Below, piece by piece: positions 47,115 through 57,249 of a stretch of DNA of 64,000 bases. The stretch lies in NCBI GenBank assembly GCA_036172665.1, contig CM069876.1:7626001-7690000 (forward strand). Reading direction: 5' to 3'. The position numbers and the translations under genes are program-made. Numbering within the stretch: position 1 is the first letter of the stretch; every line of letters starts with the position of its first letter. The stretch comes from Prosopocoilus inquinatus. Taxonomy: Eukaryota > Arthropoda > Insecta > Coleoptera > Lucanidae. Below the pieces are notes generated by a model, which saw only the letters and a program-made list of their open reading frames with translations, made no database searches and was not told where the DNA came from.

Positions 47115-47540
47115 CATATAAAATAGCGACATCTTACTATCGCTTTTTGACCTAACATTGCAGTAGGATAGACAAATTGAAGCGGGATTTGCTCCTAATG
47201 AGTCCCCCATGCAAGGCGGCCATGCTTGCTGTCAAAGCATTATCCTGTCAAAGCATGGCCGCCTTGCATGGGGGACTCATTAGGAGCAAATCCCGCTTCA
47301 ATTTGTCTATCCTACTGCAATGTTAGGTCAAAAAGCGATAGTAAGATGTCGCTATTTTATATGTTCATCATTCTTACATCGCATTTGCGAATAAATTGGG
47401 CAAGTCGTTTTTGGTCTGCAGTGGGAATGTCGAGCTACGTTTCTGCTGAAGAAGCCCCAAGCAGGGCTGAAACAGCTGTCCAGAGGCTGCTCGAGGTTTT
47501 CATTGCAATCAAGAACGATTTGCACAAAATTTTTCTAAAT
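47115..47540 (+). repeat. Palindromic retrozyme-like copy
   Basis: A minus-orientation body fragment (47115-47240) is followed after a 6-base gap by a plus-orientation body plus ribozyme (47247-47540). The two body pieces form a near-perfect inverted repeat of about 120 bp per arm. The plus part matches the tandem units almost base for base, so it is a recent insertion or conversion product. The open frame at 47226-47567 is a shadow of the ribozyme region, not a protein. Confidence 0.85.
47430..47494 (+). ncRNA. Type I hammerhead self-cleaving ribozyme (plus strand)
   Basis: The core CTGAAGA starts at 47446. Stem II is AGCCC/GGGCT, then GAAA, then ACAGCTGT as a mini stem III, with the GTC site ending at 47480, so cleavage is 47480/47481. 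Stem I is CTG/CAG plus TCGAG (47430-47434) with CTCGA (47490-47494). It is identical in core to the tandem units at 29-93 and 341-405. A single ribozyme can cleave only once, so this locus alone gives no unit-length monomer. Confidence 0.88.
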
Positions 47541-47569
47541 TCATTATTACAGTCTATAAATACTTAGTT

Positions 47570-47735
47570 GTAAAACGGGGCATATTCTGGAAGCCTGTTA
47601 GGATGGCCTACTATAGTCAAACAATTGACTTCACGACTTTCGCTTCATAAAGATGGCAATATCATGAAGAAGGTACTGCAAGTCTTAACTTACAAAAAAA
47701 TTTCAATATCGCGGAAACAGTTAATTTATCTTATT
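47570..47735. repeat. Fragment related to the 57.2-kb foldback family
   Basis: The blocks gcctactatagtcaaa, aaagatggcaatatcat, ggtactgcaagtctta and cgcggaaacagttaatttat match the right arm region at about 58705-58830 of the 57250-59078 element. Ends are not defined. Confidence 0.55.
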
Positions 47736-48365
47736 CTACAGGGTTACAACTAATTAAAGAGCCACCCACTATGGATATCTCGTAAACTATAAGAGATACA
47801 CTGACGGTTAACTTATAAAAAAAAGTGGCGCTATAAAAACATGTAAAAAATATCTTTTCTATCTACATTCATTTCTCAAATATCTTCAAAAAAACTAAAA
47901 TTGAAATCGACTCTTATCCGATGAAAATTGTAAATAAAAAAATCAATCGGTAGTGAAACGTTGAGTGCCTTTCCCAATTTGAATATTGTCCGCTTAAAGT
48001 TTAAAAACTTTTGTTTAAAAAAACAAAAATTCTCAATTTCGAAAATCTCGAATATCTTCTTTCTTTATTACACTAGAATCATAAAATTCGGTGTTTATAT
48101 TTTAACTTCCACGGACAATCTAATACCGTCGGCAGAAATAGGGTAGAAGTGATAGTTTCGCTGATGCGACTGTCAACTGTTTTTTTTTCTTATGGGCGCT
48201 GTCTTAGATATTCGTACTTCGAGATGCAAAAATAAAATCTAAACACCACCATACGGCCATCACTTCTGCATTTGCTTTAGAACACTTACTAACTTTTGCT
48301 AAAAAAATATTTTCAAAAAAATTGTAATCTAGTAGGCGGATGATTACATTACATTATTACATTAA

Positions 48366-48460
48366 GGCCCGGTTTTTGCATCAGAGTTTAACTTTAAACT
48401 TCGCTTTATTCCCATGGTAATTGGAAGGACAATTGTTACCATTTTAGTTTGATTCACATT
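48366..48460. mobile_element. GGCCCGG-type MITE inside foldback copy B
   Basis: It begins ggcccggtttttgcatcaga after TAA and shares gtttaactttaaacttcgct with the MITE at 29848. The right end has decayed, near gattcacattaagtg. Confidence 0.6.
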
Positions 48461-48700
48461 AAGTGATGAGCCGTCTCCACACCTGATGAACGCCGCCGTT
48501 ATTTCCCCTGGTCTGCCGTCGAAGTCAAAGCCGAAGCTGTCAGAAGCAACCCAAGTAATCGTCCGACCCGGTTCATCGTCCACCCCATGAAAAGAAATCA
48601 GAAGTTTTCTTCGTGACGTTCCTAGCAAGCTGGCAGAGAAAATCCCCGACCCCCAGAGATCAATCTAACTCTAATCTAAATCAAATAAAGAGGTATATTT
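48461..48700 (+). other. GC-richer insert, possible retroelement 3' end
   Basis: The stretch gaacgccgccgttatttccc to about 48660 is markedly GC-richer than the host foldback. It is followed by a poly-A signal, aaataaagag, at about 48683. An 88-codon minus frame at 48362-48628 has no family resemblance. It may be a 3' fragment of an LTR or SINE-like element. Confidence 0.3.
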
Positions 48701-49499
48701 TTATAATCAAATTGTTTTAAAAGCTCTACCTACGCCACTACAAATCGGAAATATTACTTTCTGAAAAAAATTCTTAGTAGCCTAATACCGGTTGATCAAT
48801 GGAATTCATAATTAGCTGTGTGCTATTTTATGCTATGTGGTTGGATACAATGAGAAATAAATAATAAGGTGACAGTTGTCATATTTGAGGTTATGCTCGT
48901 ACTTTATACAATCTTTATTTTGTTTTTTTATTTTGTATGGATGCTGCTTTAAACTCTTAGAGGGGATTCCACAAAAGAAATTCTGACACATAAAATTTTC
49001 AATTTCAAACTGTAAGCCTGTGTTGCCAACTTTTTAGAAAATATCACAGCCAGCCCTAATTATAAATTCCGTTGATCGCATGGTATTTTGTTTTAAAATA
49101 AAAGTACAAGTGTTCCACATAGCCGCATTCAGATTTTATTTCTACATCACGTGGCACGAATATCTAAGATAGTGTTCACAAGAAAAAAAAACAGTTGACA
49201 CTCATACCTGCGATACTGTCAATCCTAACCTATTTCTTCGAACTGTATCAGATTCTCCACCGAATTTAATGTAAAAATACCGATATTTGATTCTACTTTA
49301 AGAAATAAAGAAAATATTAGAGATTTTCGAAAATGAGAATTTTCAATTTCTTGATATTTGAGATAGAAAAGATTTTTTTCCATATTTTATATACTCCAAA
49401 ATAGCGCTACTATTTTGTAATTTAACCACCTGTGAGTTTCCTATAGTTTACAAGATTCCCACATTGGCCGTTTAATTAATGCTACTGCTACTATTTACT

Positions 49500-49890
49500 T
49501 TACGTCAGTGTATTTCATTTTTTCAATGCTACATGACGCGATTTTTCAACGCTACTTGACGTCATACACCGCCATATCAATATGACGCCGCTCAGTTTCC
49601 TAGGATAGGATAAATCGTGCTAAGAACATTAAGTACATTTGGTTTCCTAGAAAACGGCAAATGTCACCTTTATCTAAAAATACGTAAAAGGTTTCTTCAA
49701 CGTTTGAAATCCTTTTTTGGTGGCTTTCCGCTTTCTAAATATGCGAATAACGTCAAATCCAGATAGATCATTATGAAACATAAAATAAATACATAACTTC
49801 GTTTATTCTTGCTTGCTTTACGCCAATGTACGTCATTTTTCAACGCTACATGACGTCATTCACCGTCATATTACGGCCGCCACATTACAA
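49500..49890. repeat. Diverged direct repeat with acgctacatgacgtcat words
   Basis: A ~75-bp segment at about 49500-49590 (tttacgtcagtgtatttcat, then caacgctacttgacgtcata, then ccgccatat) recurs at 49808-49880 (tttacgccaatgtacgtcat, caacgctacatgacgtcatt, ccgtcatat). Both carry the TGACGTCA palindrome, the CREB/ATF site. It may be the two ends of a small element or an old duplication. Confidence 0.5.
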
Positions 49891-50138
49891 AGCTTTACTG
49901 ATTGTAACTTCAGTTGTTCAGTTTGCATTGCAATTTATAATTTGTGTTTTGTTCGATAATTTCGAAAAACCGGATAAACCAGTGTAGTTATTAGTTCGAA
50001 TTAAAGAAGTCATACTGTACTAAAATATTTTTAAAAACAAATAACTCTAAAACTAATCATTTTATTTAAAAATTATACATATAAAGTGTTATCAAAATTT
50101 AATATGGGGTCCAAAAATGTTCAAATATACCGAGAATT

Positions 50139-50308
50139 CTGTTTAAAATAAACACAATGTCAGTTTATATCTCGGTTATGTGATGAGTATTTGTTTTCCT
50201 GACTCAGCAAAAAACCTTTTAATTAGTCTATACACGTTTTGTATTAAAAATGTCTTTCTAAGTTAAAAAAAAAAGTTAAAGGAATTCTCTCGCAGTCAAC
50301 TGTACAAA
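50139..50308. repeat. Single arm of the caggtgact foldback family
   Basis: The blocks atatctcggttatgtgat, ttagtctatacacgttttgt and gaattctctcgcagtcaactg match the right arms at 42290 and 8035. The outer CACCCTG terminus has decayed to caactgtac. Confidence 0.55.
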
Positions 50309-51385
50309 ATTTGATTAACGTTCACCGGTCGTCACTGCAATATTTCAAATCACATTCTTCAAGATGCAAGATGGCCCTTAGGCTGACCGCCCATTGAAGG
50401 CAACACAAGCTTATAGCGTACCACAGTCGAGCCATAGGACAACCGAGGACTTTGTAACACATTAGAATAAACGCTGCGGCACATACAAGAAACAGAGAAA
50501 AGGAAACGTTAAAAAACGTTAAAATCAAGCTCCATAAATTTCAAGGTCAACCCCATTCAATTGAACACAATTTCATTGTATTCAGTTTTATTGAAGCAAA
50601 AAATTAAAATTAAAAATATTAGAAGAGAAAAACGATTAAAGCCAAGGACAGACAACCAAATCAACTCAACAACTAAACACGATTCTATGCATACCAAGCA
50701 AAAATAAAAAATAAAAATCAAAAAACATTAACAAAAAAAATAAGTAAAAATTTTAAATGATTTTCAAAGTCAAGCCAATTTAACTGCGCTCGACCTAATT
50801 CCATTCAACTCAAATGCAAATTTGAAGCAATATTTAAAAAAATTAATAGAAAAAAAATTATAAATTTGTACGTGGATTAAAATGACCCTCTGACATCAAG
50901 TTAACTTCATCTAACACATGCAAAAGAATAAAAATTACAAGAAAAAAAGTATGTAAATTGCTAAAAATTAAATTAAAATTAATCTCAACCAATGTCAACG
51001 TCAACATAATCCAACCTAGTTCCATTCAGTCTAAGCAAAAATTTAAAAAAAAATAAAACAAAAATAAAAAGAAACAAGAAATGCATTAAAGGCCAAACTT
51101 AATTTTTCCGAATTTTAGAATTGCCACGCATAACCAAATAAAAATTAATTCGTCCATTTTGGTGATCAGTCGCCAATGTCGAAAAAAGTAAGCCAAACGG
51201 TTACCACGGTTTATCGCCCATGAACTGATAAATCACCATGGTTGGCAACACTGTCTGATTCTAAAATCACAAAGTTTTCTCATTATGGTAACTTTTTCAA
51301 GATGCAAACTAATTTAGGTAGTAATCATTTAAACTGATTCAAAGTTAAGCAAAAATTTATAAAAGTTGACTTTTTAAGAAAAAAA
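50309..51385. other. AT-rich DNA, nothing recognised
   Basis: A-rich on the plus strand; the 68-codon minus frame at 50322-50528 has no family resemblance. Confidence 0.45.
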
Positions 51386-51620
51386 TTGGCAAAACGGCAA
51401 CTATAGAATTAAAAGTACAAAGTTTTCTTGAACCGGACAGAAATATGAAATTGGCAAAACGGCAACTATAGAATTAAAGGTACAAAGTTTTCTTGAACCG
51501 GACAGAAATATGATGGGAACACACTCAACGTTTCGCTATAGATTTATAGCTATAAATCTAAAACTTTATACTTACAATTTTCATCGGACAAGAATCAACT
51601 TCATTTATAGAATTACATAC
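51386..51620. repeat. 65-bp direct duplication and gaaacgttgagtg repeat
   Basis: A 65-bp unit (ttggcaaaacggcaactata start) is duplicated in tandem at 51386-51450 and 51451-51515 with one difference. After it, cactcaacgtttcgctata and ttttcatcggacaagaa match the repeat at 52604-52860, and a related gtgaaacgttgagtg word occurs at about 47952. Confidence 0.7.
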
Positions 51621-52603
51621 AATACTTTTTTCTGGAATCGATTTGATATTCCGTAAGAAGTAATAATGTCAGCCTATAAAGGATGCACTACATAAATTCA
51701 CATGAATTTGGAATTTTTTGGAAAAGGGCGCCAGTTACTGTTTTGCATAAGGGCGTCAACTAAACTACCCTTCCTCTGGCCCTGTTTATTGAATTTAGTT
51801 TAATGCACAGAAAAATTTTATTCTCATAACCTATAATCTTATAGTTCTTGATATTACGTCAAACATCTGTCAAACAAATAAATCAACTAGAGTAGTACCA
51901 GTCCAAAGTATTAAACGCCTAGCGCTAGTTATCGGGCACATTTTTAACTTAAAATTTTGACAGTCCTTATCATTGTTATCACTATATGTAGGAAAAATAT
52001 ATTTTGCGCGGTTCAAATTCTAGTGAAGCAGGCAATATAAAATATTAGACCGTAGCGTGTAAACAAACGCGGGGGCTGCGGAGACAATTAACGCCACTAC
52101 AGCAATGGTGTTACTCACTATAAGAAAAAACAGAGTAATATTACCGCAATAAAAATTACAGTTGTGTAATCAACTCTTCTTGTTTAAACATGTAAAGATT
52201 TTCAGAGTAATTAGTTGACCAGTTGTACCTCGACCGGCGGACTTTGTTGCGACATTGCGTCATATAGTAAAAACGCCGTAAATTATTTTCACCGTCCCAT
52301 TACACTCTGTGCCTGTTCGATACATTTTTACGGCGCTACTAAAACGATGGCGTGTACTTATTCAAATCCTATGCTTAGTTATCACATATAAATGGTATCT
52401 CTGTTTCAGTATGTAAAATTTACGAGACGCTGGTAAAAATTGCAACATGCAACCCGGCGGCTAGACTTTAGTTACGGCACTGCCTAGAGTAGATACCTAC
52501 AGAACACACTTTATTGTAATAAGTACAAATTGTTGAAATAATAACTACTGTCAAGTTGTTTGGCACGATTGCGACCCTTTTATTTTTCTTGTAATTTACG
52601 CAA
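51621..52603. other. Unassigned DNA
   Basis: No recognised gene or repeat end. Confidence 0.45.
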
Positions 52604-52860
52604 AAAGGTTTTTTAATCTTAAACCGGACAGAATTATGAATGGAAATACACTCAACGTTTCACTTATATAAATCTACATGTCCGGTTTAAGATTAAAATT
52701 TTCACTACAGATTTATAGCTTCGTCTGACGAAGCTATAAGCGAAACGTTGAGTGTATTTCGATTCATAATTCTGTCTGGTTTAAAATTAAAAAACCTTTT
52801 TACTTACATTTCTCATCGGACAAGAAACAACTTCATTTATATTTTACAATATTTTAGGCA
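52604..52860. repeat. Inverted repeat with gaaacgttgagtgtattt arms
   Basis: The left arm aaggttttttaatcttaaac ... aaatacactcaacgtttc is inverted at 52742-52800. Between them is a perfect hairpin, tatagcttcgtc/gacgaagctata. The right flank ttctcatcggacaagaaac matches 51591 on the same strand. The gaagctataagcgaaacg part weakly resembles a hammerhead core but lacks a good stem II, so no ribozyme is called. Such words are frequent around Penelope-like elements, which is only a hint. Confidence 0.55.
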
Positions 52861-54739
52861 CTGATATTTTTTCATTTATAGGTAGATCGTCAAAAAGTAA
52901 CAACATTATTAACTAAAATCAATCTGAATGAGAATGCATGAATGGCAGAGTTGCATTATTTTTGGTCATTGCTGTACATCCTATATAAAATTACTCGTAA
53001 TATGTAATAGCAACTTTACAGAATTTAATCGTTTAATCAATAAACTAGAATCAAATAGATAAAACGAACACTCAAGTTATGTATATGTGGTTGGTTCACA
53101 CTGTACGTAATTAATTACTCCAACTTGCCGATAAAAACCGTGTGATCTTGCTTTTGCAAGCGTTTTTTTTAATCGTGCGAGAACGTGATGTTACTTACAG
53201 TCTAAATGTTTCTTTTTTGGGCCTATCATTTCTTCGGTCGTGGCTTTGCATACGGATTTCGCCAATCCCTGTCCGGCTAAACTGTGTTTTGCCGCTAAAA
53301 TCCTGTCGTTCAACGTTTGTCCCGCCATTCTGCCGGTCATTTCGGCACTTGATTATGAGCGAACTAAACTAATTAAAGAGCAACACCCGCACAGCCACAA
53401 GAACACCTGTATGAATTTATAACGCCCCTCTGAATGTGTATATGACAGTTAACCGATACACGATGACAACCTCCAACGTCAAGAGTATCAGTGCAACTAT
53501 TGGTTACGTTGACTAATCAAACGACACCGAGACAAGACGAACTCATTCGTTAACGTTCGTTCTTTTTTCTTATCCTTTTATTTCAAGGATAACGATTTAT
53601 TTCACAGGACAATTAACTATTCATAGAAATCAGAAATTATGCTTGTTATTCTACAGTAAAAGTTTATTTTTCTGCTCTAACAAAGATAACATTAGACCTC
53701 GACGAAAGCGCACCGAAGAATTCTCGTTTTTTGTGTACGAAGTGCTGGACGAATTTGAACTGTCAAATTCTTAACCTCAACTCCACCCATTATTTTCTAA
53801 GTTATTTTCAATCACACTGTCAAAATTTTAAGTTAATTGGGCAGAAAAACCATAATGACTACAAAAATTAAACTATACATAGGCCGTAAGGTAAGGTAAA
53901 ATTATCTCAATTTTTATTAATTTCCAAACATTTCTCTATTTTTCGGCAGCTTATTATAGATGTCGCTCTGGCGGGTGGTTGTTGCAAATGTCACGTTACT
54001 TTTTGCTTTAAATTCCTATTGGAACTTGCAATGAAGTGTTGTTTTTTTCCTTTAAACTGTTTATACTGGATTACTCTTTTCAACTTTGAATTTATTAATT
54101 TGAAAGCAGAAGTAAGAAATAGCTTTTTACTTTGAATGTAAATGTGTATCTGTACATGATCTGTACCTTTAGTCTTGAGGTTATGTCACGTTATAAACGT
54201 TTAAATTGTGAATTAAATGGAAATGTTTAAATACCTACTTATATTGTAAAAGTGCAGTTTAATGAGTAAACCTGTTTTCAGAAAGTAAGGTAGATAGATA
54301 GTAACTGTAACCGAGCTCTGTTACTTGGGCTAAGTTCCAGTATCTCATTGCAAGTTTACATATGGTAATGTACAAGACAAAATAAATTTAATGCCGTTTA
54401 TAAAATGTAAAAAAAGTAAATAAGAATAATTTCTTATGTGAATTTATTGTTAATCGCTATTTACTTTTAGCATTGACCCCGAAATGCAATATGTACCTAG
54501 TCAATGCATCTAATTATGTTTTAAGACCTTCATAGATAATCACTTTTTTCTCCACTGGTCCTGTTTTATATTCCACAAGAATTACCATTTACATATTAAC
54601 AATTAAATTTCCAGAAGTTTGCAGTAATATTAAATTTCCTCATTAATAATAATAATGTTATGATATTGTACCAATTTTAGGGCTAACTTTGTATAATTGC
54701 ATAAATTCTTTTTCTTTTAATTATGTATTAAAAACTTTG
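52861..54739. other. Unassigned AT-rich DNA
   Basis: No family was recognised. Overlapping plus frames at 53142-53422 lie in a less AT-rich patch but do not resemble any protein I know. Confidence 0.4.
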
Positions 54740-55000
54740 TTGCAAATCGTTTTTAATTGCAGTTAAAACCTCGAGCAGCCTCTGTACAGCTGTTTCAGCC
54801 CTGTTTGGGGCTTCGTCAGCAAAGACGTAGCTCGACATTCCCGATTTGCAACAACATTTTTAAAACTCATCATGCTTTGACAGCAAGCATGGCCGCCTTG
54901 CATGGGGGACTTATTAGGTAGCAAATCCGCTTCAATTTGTCTATTCTACTGCAATGTCAGGTCAAAAAGATGTAAGACGTCGGTATTTTATCTGTTCATT
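54740..55000. repeat. Solo retrozyme-like copy with opposed ribozyme and body
   Basis: It has the same layout as 1252-1486: it begins ttgcaaatcg, has the ribozyme on the minus strand, then switches to the plus-orientation body (atgctttgacagcaagcatg onward) and ends at ctgttcat. Here the ribozyme is enclosed by ttgcaaatcg/cgatttgcaa, an inverted repeat that may explain the flip. Confidence 0.76.
54771..54835 (-). ncRNA. Type I hammerhead ribozyme, diverged copy
   Basis: The minus strand reads CTGACGA, AGCCC/GGGCT with a CAAACA loop, GAAA, ACAGCTGT, and GTA at the cleavage site. Stem I keeps G-C and T-A next to the core with one wobble, plus TCGAG/CTCGA. Position 7 is C here, against A or T elsewhere. 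The fold is intact and probably active. Confidence 0.82.
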
Positions 55001-55358
55001 TGATTATGTAGTTCAAATTACTTTGCCGTATTCTGTGATCTGTACCTATACCTCCGATTATTTCGTTAAAGCCAATACTTCTGTAAGTTGTAGTAAATGA
55101 AGTATTTTATCCAACACTTGTTTATTATGAGGTAATAATAAAGCTGATTTTGAATATATTATGAGGTCTGTAAAACACTAGTGGAATTACGAACCCATAA
55201 TTAAATTGTTATTCAAAATCGGCATTATGACTTTATAATAAACAGGTGTCAGATAAATTATGTATTACACTCGTGCCTTAACAATAGTAAGCCACTTGTA
55301 TAATAAATAGCTATTCTATTTACTGATAAAATTATAACATGATAAGAATAAGAAACTA
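55001..55358. other. AT-rich DNA with an imperfect inverted repeat
   Basis: The block taataaagctgattttgaata (about 55136) is inverted near 55208 (tattcaaaatcggcattatga), and ccaacacttgtttattatga (55110) with its complement near 55243. This is likely a small foldback of about 150 bp. Confidence 0.5.
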
Positions 55359-56743
55359 CACTGCTCGAAGAAATTAACGCACCACGCTGTAAAATAAGAT
55401 TTTCTTTGTTTACAATTTGAAGCGCTTGAAACGATTTAGTAACAACTGTTTAATGTGTTGTAAAATCATCATTTACAAATAAAGAATAAAGAATTAAAAC
55501 CAATAAAATAAAAAATCGAAAAATTTGAGAAACAAAATTTTCTCTTTCAAGTTATTAACTTGGTTCGGATAATCTTTCAGAGTGCTTTCAGACGCCTACC
55601 AAGTGTGTTCCAGATACGCTTAATGGAACTGAGGTCTGAACTCGTTGCTGGATAAACCATGACATCGATTTCAGTCTCCTCTAAGCAATTTTGAACTTTC
55701 CGAACAGGTTGGGATCGAACATTATCTTGCTCTAATAAAAAAAAAAATACGTCCGATATAGGTTACAAAAGGCACGCCATGATCTTGTAGGATGTCCGCT
55801 GTGTACCAAAAAGCATTAACAGTCCCATTTTTGAACACCAATGAGTCCATACGCGCTGTCAAAGAAATTTCTATTCACGCCATAAAAAAGCTTCCGCCAA
55901 ATAATGTGGTATTCAAAGGTTGCAGTGAGCATACCGCTCATTTGGTCGTTGGTATACACGAACACGTTTATCACACTTCTAAAAACAAAATCTAGGTTCG
56001 TCTCTAAAGAGAACGCGACTCCAATCGTCCTGTAATCAAATCACATGAAATCTAACAAATTCCAAGTGATCTGTGCGAAGTTCTGTAGACAAGACTGAAC
56101 TTTGGACACACACATGACATGACATGTCAAATTAGCTTCCCCAAGACGTTAACAAACAGTTTGAATGCTAATTGGAACCCCATCCACTTCCCTTAGTTCA
56201 AATTGGAAATTTTTGCTTGTAACCAATCTCTCTTCTAAAGCAAAAAGTGTGAAAAAAGTGGTCTGAACACGGAGTGTTGCACTATGTCTGCCTTTCCTAG
56301 GCCTTCGAGAATTAATTACCAATCTCTCTATACCTTCGCACCATTCGGCACCGATATTTGGGACACACAGATTTTTTCTCCTACTCGACAATAGCTTCAG
56401 TCTTATTCTAACAAAACCACTAATTGAGCGCATTCTTCTTTAGTCAAATTTCGAAATTCGTGTGGCATAATGACAAAAAAAAAACACAAAAACAATAAAG
56501 TCACTTTAAGAATAAAACCTAAATTTAAACATTAAAATTGAAGTTTATTTTATGGTTAATGAACCTGCAGTGATTTAATTTTATGGAATCACGCTTAAAT
56601 GATTATCAAATGTAAATAAATGTTGGAAAATGAACCTCGTATACTTGGCTATCTCATAAGAACGCCAATTACTATAATTGTGGAATAAAAAAATCGAAAA
56701 TTTCGTATTTTATTGCATGCTGCGTTAATTTATTGGAACAATG
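55359..56743 (-). mobile_element. Degenerate Tc1-like transposon
   Basis: The ends cactgctcgaagaaattaac and cattgttccaataaattaac (right end read in reverse) are flanked by TA at 55357-55358 and 56744-56745. Both continue into gcaccacg/gcagcatg and aataagat/aatacgaa blocks. It is 1385 bp, enclosing a decayed transposase on the minus strand. Confidence 0.82.
55740..56468 (-). pseudogene. Tc1-like transposase pseudogene
   Basis: The minus strand starts MPHEFRNLTKEECAQLVVLL near 56468 and continues in shifting frames: RRPRKGRHSATLRVQTTFFT, LREVDGVPISIQTV, LGEANLTCHV. This is the paired-type DNA-binding region of insect Tc1 proteins. The catalytic region beyond about 56050 shows only traces (DDWSRVLFRDEPRF-like, with its motif aspartate codon readable) and ends near 55790 (NAFWYTADILQDHGVPF). 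Several frameshifts and stops exist, and the third catalytic motif is not visible. Confidence 0.75.
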
Positions 56744-56869
56744 TAGTTAATTTATTAATGTTCCACACTCTAATAAACAAAACCGTTAAAAATAATAAAA
56801 ACTTAATTGTAGGTGAGGAAACCTAGTACAAGGGAAAGGAACGGAAAATCAGACTCCACAATTTAATAC

Positions 56870-57130
56870 ACTCCGCGAAAAAAATTATGGCATCACTTGA
56901 TTTTTTTCCTTTAAACGGCGTAATTTATTTTCTAATGGTTAGTGTTGATTTTTATTATTATTCATTACTTATTCTATTTAAATTTAAGCCATTACTATTA
57001 AGAAATCACTAATTTTATAACGAAGAACACAATCTGCCTCTAGCTTGTGTAATAGCTAGCATCCGTCTAGGAAGGTACTCAATAATACTTCTTATTAATT
57101 TTTAGGTAGTTCTTGCTCGTGATAATTGCA
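56870..57130 (-). mobile_element. Truncated Tc1-like element end
   Basis: The terminus cactccgcgaaaaaaattat follows TA. On the minus strand at about 57082-57000 is the transposase tail YLPRRMLAITQARGRL, matching the SMPRR...A...RGG ending of Tc1 transposases. Everything upstream is missing. It differs from the neighbouring Tc1 remnants in its terminal sequence. Confidence 0.6.
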
Positions 57131-57249
57131 GAGAATATGAAACAAATAAAAAAAACTTTTTAAAACGAGCTAAAAGGGTAATTTATTAACTTATTTGACG
57201 TTTCGCAAATAAAATTTCTTGCTTTATCAAAAGTGAATAACGGAATATA
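57131..57249. other. Short AT-rich spacer
   Basis: The block agctaaaagggtaatttattaac then atttgacgtttcgc may be another repeat edge; not assigned. Confidence 0.3.

Larger units (their letters stand above)
47739..49490. mobile_element. Foldback element, acaactaattaaag family, copy B
   Basis: The left end is acagggttacaactaattaa after TA. The inverted counterpart at 49085-49490 ends in gtttaattaatgctac. Arms of about 400 bp pair via gcgactgtcaactgt, aaaatctcgaatatctt and tcgtaaactataagaga. The interior is interrupted by a GGCCCGG MITE (48366) and a GC-richer segment (48470-48700). It is related to 39015-40060. Confidence 0.7.

Noticed and set aside
52718..52760. A second hammerhead type (ctgacgaagctataagcgaaac)
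   Set aside because: The core boxes are present, but stem II pairs only GCT/AGC with a mismatched first pair, and no stem I partner was found.
53142..53422. Two overlapping plus frames as a small gene
   Set aside because: Neither shows a domain, and they overlap in different frames without splice support.
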